A program made the translations under genes and the position numbers. Source: Allolobophora icterica (lineage: Eukaryota > Annelida > Clitellata > Crassiclitellata > Lumbricidae). From it: a DNA stretch of 64,000 nucleotides. Below, one piece after another: positions 58,236 to 64,000 of this stretch. The DNA lies in assembly GCA_963556255.1 (NCBI GenBank), contig OY744604.1:95613980-95677979 (forward strand), written 5' to 3'. Within the stretch, counting starts at the first letter, position 1. The number at the start of each line of letters is the position of its first letter. A model generated the notes under the pieces. It had not been told where the DNA came from and ran no database searches. It worked only from the letters and a program-made list of their open reading frames with translations.

Positions 58236-59017
58236 GTTTTCAGTTGGTCGTTTAGAGTATGCTGCATGGACATGCGTCCTTTCTTTTAGTTATTTGTGGC
58301 CATTATTTGGCGTTTTAATGGATTCATAATATTAATATGCCGTGCTTTACTTAGTGCTTTGATTATTTAGTAATTCAGTCATTTGGTTGTTACTTGGGCA
58401 TGCGTGCTTAACTTGAGCTGATTTATGGTTGTGTTGATGATGCATTCATTTCTTCTTTTTTGGTTGGTCTGCGTAATAAAGGTTTTCATATAATAACGTT
58501 TGCATACATGCGGATATATATTTTGGCATATATGTTCATGCATTGCAACGAGAAAAAAACGTTTACCAAGAAGCCTTCAGGCATTTCCCTCAGAGTGTTA
58601 ACCCTAATTCTAACCGTAACCCTAAACCTAACCCTGCATTTCCCTCAGAGTGCTAAACCTATAACCCTTACCGTAACCCTAATCGAAACCCTGCATTTTC
58701 AGATTGATAACCCTAACCCTAACCTTGCATTTCCTTCAGAGTGATAACCTTAACCCAACCCTAACCCTAACGCTAACACTAATCATCTGATCTAAACCAG
58801 TGGACCTATGGTAAAAAAGAAACTGTCTGTTCATCTGATTCATCCGATGCACGAGTAGTTTTTAACGATGTGTGGAAGTTAAGAAACTACAAATCTCTGA
58901 AAGGCAGTGGAGTGCAGTGATTAACTGACACAGAGCCGGAACAAAAAGCCCTTTGATAATTATCTTCCTGCATGCGCATTGTCGACCAATGCATATCATG
59001 CAAGTAGGAGGATCTTA
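58236..59017. other. Array sequence homologous to 22.1-23.7 kb, telomere-like repeats
   Basis: TTTACCAAGAAGCCTTCAGGCATT near 58,561 corresponds to TTTACCAGGCGCCTTCAGGCATT near 22,179. CCCTAA-type repeats follow (58,590-58,785), then CTGATCTAAACCAGTGGACCTATGGTA near 58,789, which lacks the hAT found at the same site in the left arm. No gene. Confidence 0.65.
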
Positions 59018-59025
59018 GATCGAAA

Positions 59026-59976
59026 TTCAGTCTTGTTGTCAAGACCTTAAACCTCAAGACCAAGACCAAGACCAAGACTTTGAACCTTGAGACCAAGACC
59101 AAGACCAAGATTTTATACCTCGAGACAAAGAACAAGACCAAGACTTTGAACCTGAAGACCAAGACCGAGACCAAGATTTTATACCTCGAGACAAAGACCA
59201 AGACCAAGACTTTGAACCTGAAGACCAAGACCGAGACCAAGACCCAAAAATCACATTCAGACCAAGACTTATTTTCCTTACAAAAAATTGTCAAGTCGGA
59301 CTACTCGCGATTTTAATGAAAACGTGAGTCTTTTATTTTATTCAGGCAAATTAGCTTTAAATGAGACTATAGAGAATTCCGAATTCGTATTTACAAAAGT
59401 TCTTCATGCAAAATGTTATTCCAAATGCCTTTTGTATTTTATAGAAGCAATTCGCTCAGAATTGTTTGACCAAGACGTCCCTTGTGGGGCCTCATAAAAT
59501 TCCGCCATGTGAAAAAACACATTCTACAGCTGCTGAAGTCGCTGGCACACACAGTAGCTTTTCAAGCACTGGATGTAAATGTACAAATCGTGAGCCTTCT
59601 TGAAATCCTCCCATGGTTTATCAGACCGTCTGGCTTCAGGAAAAGTCTCGGCAAGGTTTCCAGACACAGCATAACTTAGATGCTGCTGTCGATGGGTTTT
59701 CCTGACCAACAAGACTTGCATCTGTCCGTAGGTATTTGTCGTAGGCTATGATGCAAACAGGCTTGATAAATGTTTAAATTCTTGAGTTTGGTTAAATAAC
59801 TGTTCATACTGACAGCCGGTCTTGGTCTTGGTCTTGAAAAACCAAGACCAAGACTTTGAATCTCAAGACCAAGACCAAGACATTTGGTCTCAAGACCAAG
59901 ACCAAGACTTTTAAAAACGAATTCGAGTGCACTTGAAACCAAGATATTGGTCTCGAGGACAACAAGACTTAGTCTG
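59026..59976. mobile_element. Probable hAT element with GACCAAGACCAAGA repeats
   Basis: The left end has AGTCTTGTTGTCAAGACC and the right end GGTCTCGAGGACAACAAGACT, an inverted pair with small indels. Flanks GATCGAAA and GATCGAAT resemble an 8-bp duplication, and the uninserted equivalent (TTAGATCGAATCCG) is present near 23,717. (CCAAGA)n-like subterminal repeats lie at 59,040-59,260 and 59,815-59,915. The interior frame (59,338-59,497) is not recognised. Confidence 0.65.
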
Positions 59977-60641
59977 GATCGAATCCGTTCCTTCTCAGGA
60001 AGCCAGTGCAGCGATTGTCGCACACATGTAGATTTAAAGGAATATTCTGGCTTACTGGTTACCGCTTATGAGGAAAACTTGAACCAAACTAACAAAAAAC
60101 ATAACTTACATTACATAGCAGGGGTTTACAGTGGTTCAGAGGACTAAAGCCTGTGTGAGAATCCCCACCAGATACATGTCCTAATAAAGTCTTAAGTAAA
60201 GTCTTATGAATGATTCACGTATATAATTATATACATGCAAAAATATTTATACATAAAAATATATATATTATAATACGAATATGCATAGAATTGTATTTTA
60301 GACCGTAAATCATAATACTTAGGCCCTATGCATGAAACAGAGCACATTAATCGTATTTTTACCTGGTGGTTTAGCTGTTTTAAAATTTGAATAACTAGTT
60401 TCAAAATCTCGTGTATACATAACGATAATAGATATACATTTGTGCGATGTGTGTATGTGGGTGGGTTGTGGGTGCGTGGTGTGCTGTGTGCGTTGCGTGT
60501 ATTTGTGTGTGTGCGTCTGTGTGTATGGATGGGTGGGTAGATGCGTGGGGAGGGCTGGGTGCGTTTGTTGGGGATGTGCGCGCGAGAGAGAATATCCTTA
60601 CATGAAAAAAGCAACTGTTATGTATTAAAATGTACTTTGTC

Positions 60642-60673
<32 letters not shown>

Positions 60674-60723
60674 GCATGCTATACATAGGCCCTTATATAG
60701 CATAATACATGCATGCATGCTGT
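59977..60723. other. Array sequence homologous to 23.7-24.2 kb
   Basis: Contains the LINE LHWLPEKERIRSR relic on the minus strand (60,020-59,985), GT-rich sequence (60,435-60,570), the GCGCGAGAGAGAATATCCTTACATGAAA segment (a divergent copy of the patch source at 24,067) and (TA)n at 60,640-60,675. No intact gene. Confidence 0.6.
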
Positions 60724-61017
60724 ATAGCGGATTCCTTTTCAGTTATTTCTTCCTGGTCGATCGTTCAGACTCAGTCTTGCATTTCCCTTACTGAACATCA
60801 TCTCGTTGATCCTACTGTAATTACTGTAATTTACATTTTTGAAACAAACAATTGCGGTTGAAACATGCGGGTTAAAAGAATGCTGATTGTTCTCTGCTTT
60901 ACAGCATGTTTATTTTCATGCTTATTGACGCCTTGACTTTATAGCTCACTTCTTCGTCACGTGTTTAAAGGCAACATTTCGTATCAGAATCACGAAGTTG
61001 TATTGAGAAAACTTCAG
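60724..61017 (+). promoter_or_regulatory. Third copy of the gene upstream block, truncated
   Basis: TCTTCCTGGTCGATCGTTCAG near 60,750 and GAGAAAACTTCA near 61,005 match 189-465. It breaks off before the donor-like site. Confidence 0.45.
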
Positions 61018-62534
61018 CTAAAATAAATGCAGGATTATTATACCACTTGTTTTAGTCACTTTCATTTGGTCCAAGATGCCTTTCCATGGGCGTGTAGTAT
61101 GGTGGTTCATAAAATGCCCAGTTTGAAAAAAATCTACTTTTAAAAATTCGCAACGATGATCTTATTGAATTATCTTGTGCGGTTGCTCTAATCGCTTTAT
61201 TGCTGATAAGTCTTTGCACTGGGTAGGCTACAAACATATACTTTTGCATCCAAAAGAGAAGAAAAGCAATTTTCATAAGCGTGGTCATCTTGGTGCACTC
61301 TCCCCTAAGGAAAGACTGCGAACGGCATGAGATTGTGAAAATAATCTGTAGGTTAAAATTGATTTAATAGAAATGGACTAAAAATAGAATATTGTAATTG
61401 TAGGGCTTGCAGCAATAACCATGTATGTTGGATTTTTTTAGTTTTGGGAAAATGGCTTCAAAGATTTGACACTACAAACTGTTGTATCTAAGCCATTTCA
61501 CGAGATATCGACAAGCTGTTTGAAGCACCTTGTGAGTTATTATTGTCTTTCACGAAATTGTTACATAATGCAATGCAAAAGATAACATTAATGTTTTTTC
61601 ACGATATTTTGCTTCATACCTGGTTATTGACACTCAATAATCCAGTATAAAGCAAAAATCGTCTGCTGTTAATCGACATACCTTATTCTTGCACCAAATG
61701 GTGACTAGCACACAGTACAAATTAATCGTGCAATAAGAAGGTAAGTCATCATAGCTACAAAACAGTGAGAAACAAATAACGCAAAATCAGTGAATTGTAG
61801 AGTAAGTAAGAGACAATAACCGGGTATGTCAAATAACCTGATTATTGCTCCGGTTTTAATACAAAGATTACAAGATAAAACGGCAATTTTTGTTATCATA
61901 CCGTGTTATTGCATTGGAGTAATGCTGCCGGCTGCTAAATACCATATGTCGACATACTGTTTTATCCAAAAGTCAATTCAAAAATAATCAGATTAGCACC
62001 AAATTTGCAGGGTATATAGAATACAATATTCCAAGCACGCTGGCATACTTTTTCACATAAACCAGGTATGTCGACATACCTGGTTATTGAGGCAAGCCCT
62101 TCAATTGTAACTGTTATTAATTGTAATTGTAATTACAACAGTGTATGTATAATAACTAAATATGTCCTCCATTTTATGTTAAATATTACAGAAAGCATTT
62201 GCAGGCACCACCCAGGCTCCTTAGTCACGAAAGGTTTCGTGCCTTCGGCGCTCGATAATGTGGACCGCCCATGACCAACTTCCCGGCCCGCTTTTGCCAG
62301 AAGAATCTGACTAACACTGCAAGTAAAAAGATGACTTGTTTTTATTGACACAATCCACATGATCTGACGTTCATGTGATCTGGTATCGGTTATCTTCTAT
62401 ACAATTAGCTGCTTCAGCCGCGTATATTTCTCTTACTGATTCCTCAAAACTGAAAACAAAATGGTCAAAATGCGAACAGCGAAAGTGGAGAAGAAATTGG
62501 TACCTCCACTTTTTAGACCAAAGTTACGCCCCTG
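61018..62534. other. Repeat-rich insertion between upstream-block copies
   Basis: Includes a possible TIR element at 61,403-62,099 and, at 62,510-62,533, a GGTCTAAAAAGT...TTACGCCCCTG end that looks like the right terminus of a hAT element whose left end is not in view. No gene recognised. Confidence 0.4.
61403..62099. mobile_element. Possible DNA transposon with GGGCTTGC...CAATAACCA ends
   Basis: The left end GGGCTTGCAGCAATAACCATGTATG pairs imperfectly with the right end CATACCTGGTTATTGAGGCAAGCCC. AATTGTA flanks both sides, but three extra bases sit between the right end and its flank, so the target duplication is uncertain. No transposase seen. Confidence 0.45.
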
Positions 62535-63140
62535 ATTGCGGTTGAAACATGCGGGTTTAAGGATTCTCTGCTTTACAACATGTTTATTTTCATATTTTTT
62601 ATTGCCTTCTCGTATCTCACTTCCTGGTATGCGTGCATTGGTCAAGTGTTTAACAGTCAATTCGTATCAGGATCAGGAAATTGCATTGAGAAAACTACAC
62701 ATATGCGATTTTTATCGTGTTCAGTCTTAATAGAAGTTTGAAATTCAACTTTTTGATTTCATTCATCAACACTTATTTTTAAAATTTAAGGTAAGTTGTA
62801 GTTTAGTCGTAGAATTCATTTAGTGGGTTAAGAAATTAGGGGCATGCATTCAATAAATTAAGTACATTGTAGACTATAGGTTCATCTAGATTACTCCGTA
62901 CTGCGGAAGAGTTGATCTAAACAGAATTTTTTTATTTTTCTCCCTGCCAGTTAAGATTTTCTTCAGCTCGAGATTAAATCGCTCTAATAAGCCACAATCG
63001 GTATGCGAACTGGAATCAGTTCTCATAACGAACCTTGATGCCCTCTTTAATCTATGCAGTTAACACGGGTACTAAGCGTTGAGATCACATGAAGATCGTG
63101 ACAATAACTACAAAAACAAAGATGGTGATGATGATATATA
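62535..63140 (+). promoter_or_regulatory. Fourth copy of the gene upstream block, with intact donor
   Basis: ACTTCCTGGTATGC, CAATTCGTATCAGGA and ATCGTGTTCAGTC match the other copies, and AAG/GTAAGT stands at 62,790/62,791. Downstream, 62,940-63,130 matches the gene 2 leader region (GTTAACACGGGTACTAAGC, AACAAAGATGGT). This is the layout that precedes genes 1 and 2, so another gene copy is expected to the right. Confidence 0.5.
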
Positions 63141-64000
63141 GCGAAACACCCTGTGGTCGCATCGCGCTGCAGTGGTAAGCTTACCACATTGGAGGAAGGA
63201 TCCGGTTTAGTGTGAGGCCATGCCTCAGCTCCTTAGTACACGGCGGGTGGTTTAGCCCAAAGGCGCTCACTACGTCATACTAAGGGAAGCTTACTTCTTG
63301 CATCCATTTGCACGTGGGCTCAATTTCGGAAGTTGACCTACCAGGATAGCAGGACTGGCGTCCGCGGTTCCCGAATATGGCACAGTTGTCGCCCTCGACG
63401 ACGCACCAGGGTTCTTGTTGATCCCACCAGAAGACTTCACCTCCGTTTCATCAGGAAGTTGTGGTAACGTAACTACTTCAGTACAGGGAACTTCTTCGGA
63501 GTCCGGGGTTCGAACCTCCGGCGCTCTCTCTGACTCACTTCCAATATCACTAGACTTCTCCACAATCTCATGCAGGATTCGTAAACGTAATCGTAATCTC
63601 AAAACTTCTAAAGCTCCACTCGAAAGCCAAGCGCAGGACACCAGCCTATTCACGAGCGCTACGTCAGATCAGAGGGGGTTCCAGAGAGTAGTCCAAAAGA
63701 GGTCCAAGTCCGATATCCAGGAAGCCAAACCAAATCAAAGGGGGTTTCCAGAGAGTAGTCCAAAAGAGGTTCAAGTCGATTTCCAGGGTACCAGATCAGG
63801 AGAGGCAGAGCCGCTGTCAAGGCGGGTGTCGTATACGGCGAGAATAATTGGACGGCGGAGGATCAGATGAGTCAGGGTAGGACTATTTGAAAAGGTGAGA
63901 CTTCAGTTTTGAGTGGAAAGCCCGGGGGTGATAGACAGAGGAACAAGAGGAGCAGGATGAAGGACGGGTTGCAACGATGATGGACGCACTGAGAAACTGC
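63141..64000. other. Unclassified, GC-richer repeat-like end of window
   Basis: Base composition changes at about 63,145. Open frames exist on both strands (about 63,291-63,653 minus, 63,415-63,870 plus), are serine-rich and carry no recognised domain. A segment near 63,660-63,720 (CAGATCAGAGGGGGTTCCAGAGAGTAGTCC) recurs at about 63,730-63,790. Probably an inserted element running off the edge. Confidence 0.4.

Noticed and set aside
60440..60628. Cys/Val-rich 62-codon frame
   Set aside because: GT-rich low-complexity sequence.

Overview
The window is animal nuclear DNA, most likely from a marine invertebrate; the phylum cannot be fixed from the sequence. It is AT-rich and full of microsatellites, LINE fragments, tRNA-derived SINEs and hAT-type DNA transposons. 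It carries degenerate CCCTAA (TTAGGG-type) tracts and has almost no unique sequence. Its only host-type genes are a tandem family of large proteins with a Mab-21/cGAS-like nucleotidyltransferase module at the N terminus and a long helical, TPR-like C-terminal region.

Layout: (1) 1-2,833 holds a repeated upstream block with a candidate 5' exon and splice donor, then a probable 2.3 kb 5' intron loaded with a LINE tail, (CTA)n and a hAT MITE. (2) 2,834-5,647 is intact gene 1 (937 aa). (3) 5,648-12,450 holds gene 1 downstream sequence, a tandem repeat, a broken minus-strand LINE that itself contains a hAT, and further repeats. (4) 12,451-26,212 and 32,599-46,374 are the arms of a giant near-identical inverted repeat (about 13.8 kb each) around a 6.4 kb spacer. 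Each arm carries a 5'-truncated copy of the Mab-21 gene with the same two premature stops, plus at least eight hAT-type elements. (5) 25,278-30,770, across the left-arm end and the spacer, is a 5.5 kb hAT-ended fold-back element with its own inner palindrome; next to it is a tandem repeat interrupted by another hAT. (6) 46,375-48,400 holds a Tc1-like remnant and the upstream block of gene 2. (7) 48,453-51,251 is gene 2 (932 codons open), whose start region looks destroyed. (8) 51,252-58,400 holds gene 2 downstream sequence and a nested LINE/LINE/hAT composite. (9) 58,400-64,000 is array sequence homologous to the left arm, then two more copies of the gene upstream block, which predict another gene copy beyond the right edge.

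Read together, a tandem array of Mab-21/cGAS-like genes (a family linked in animals to cyclic-nucleotide innate sensing) has been reshaped by hAT insertions and by at least two nested inverted duplications. Junction microhomology and a 35-bp inverted templated insertion point to template switching during replication. Functional statements about the proteins are inferred from family features; nothing here shows expression.
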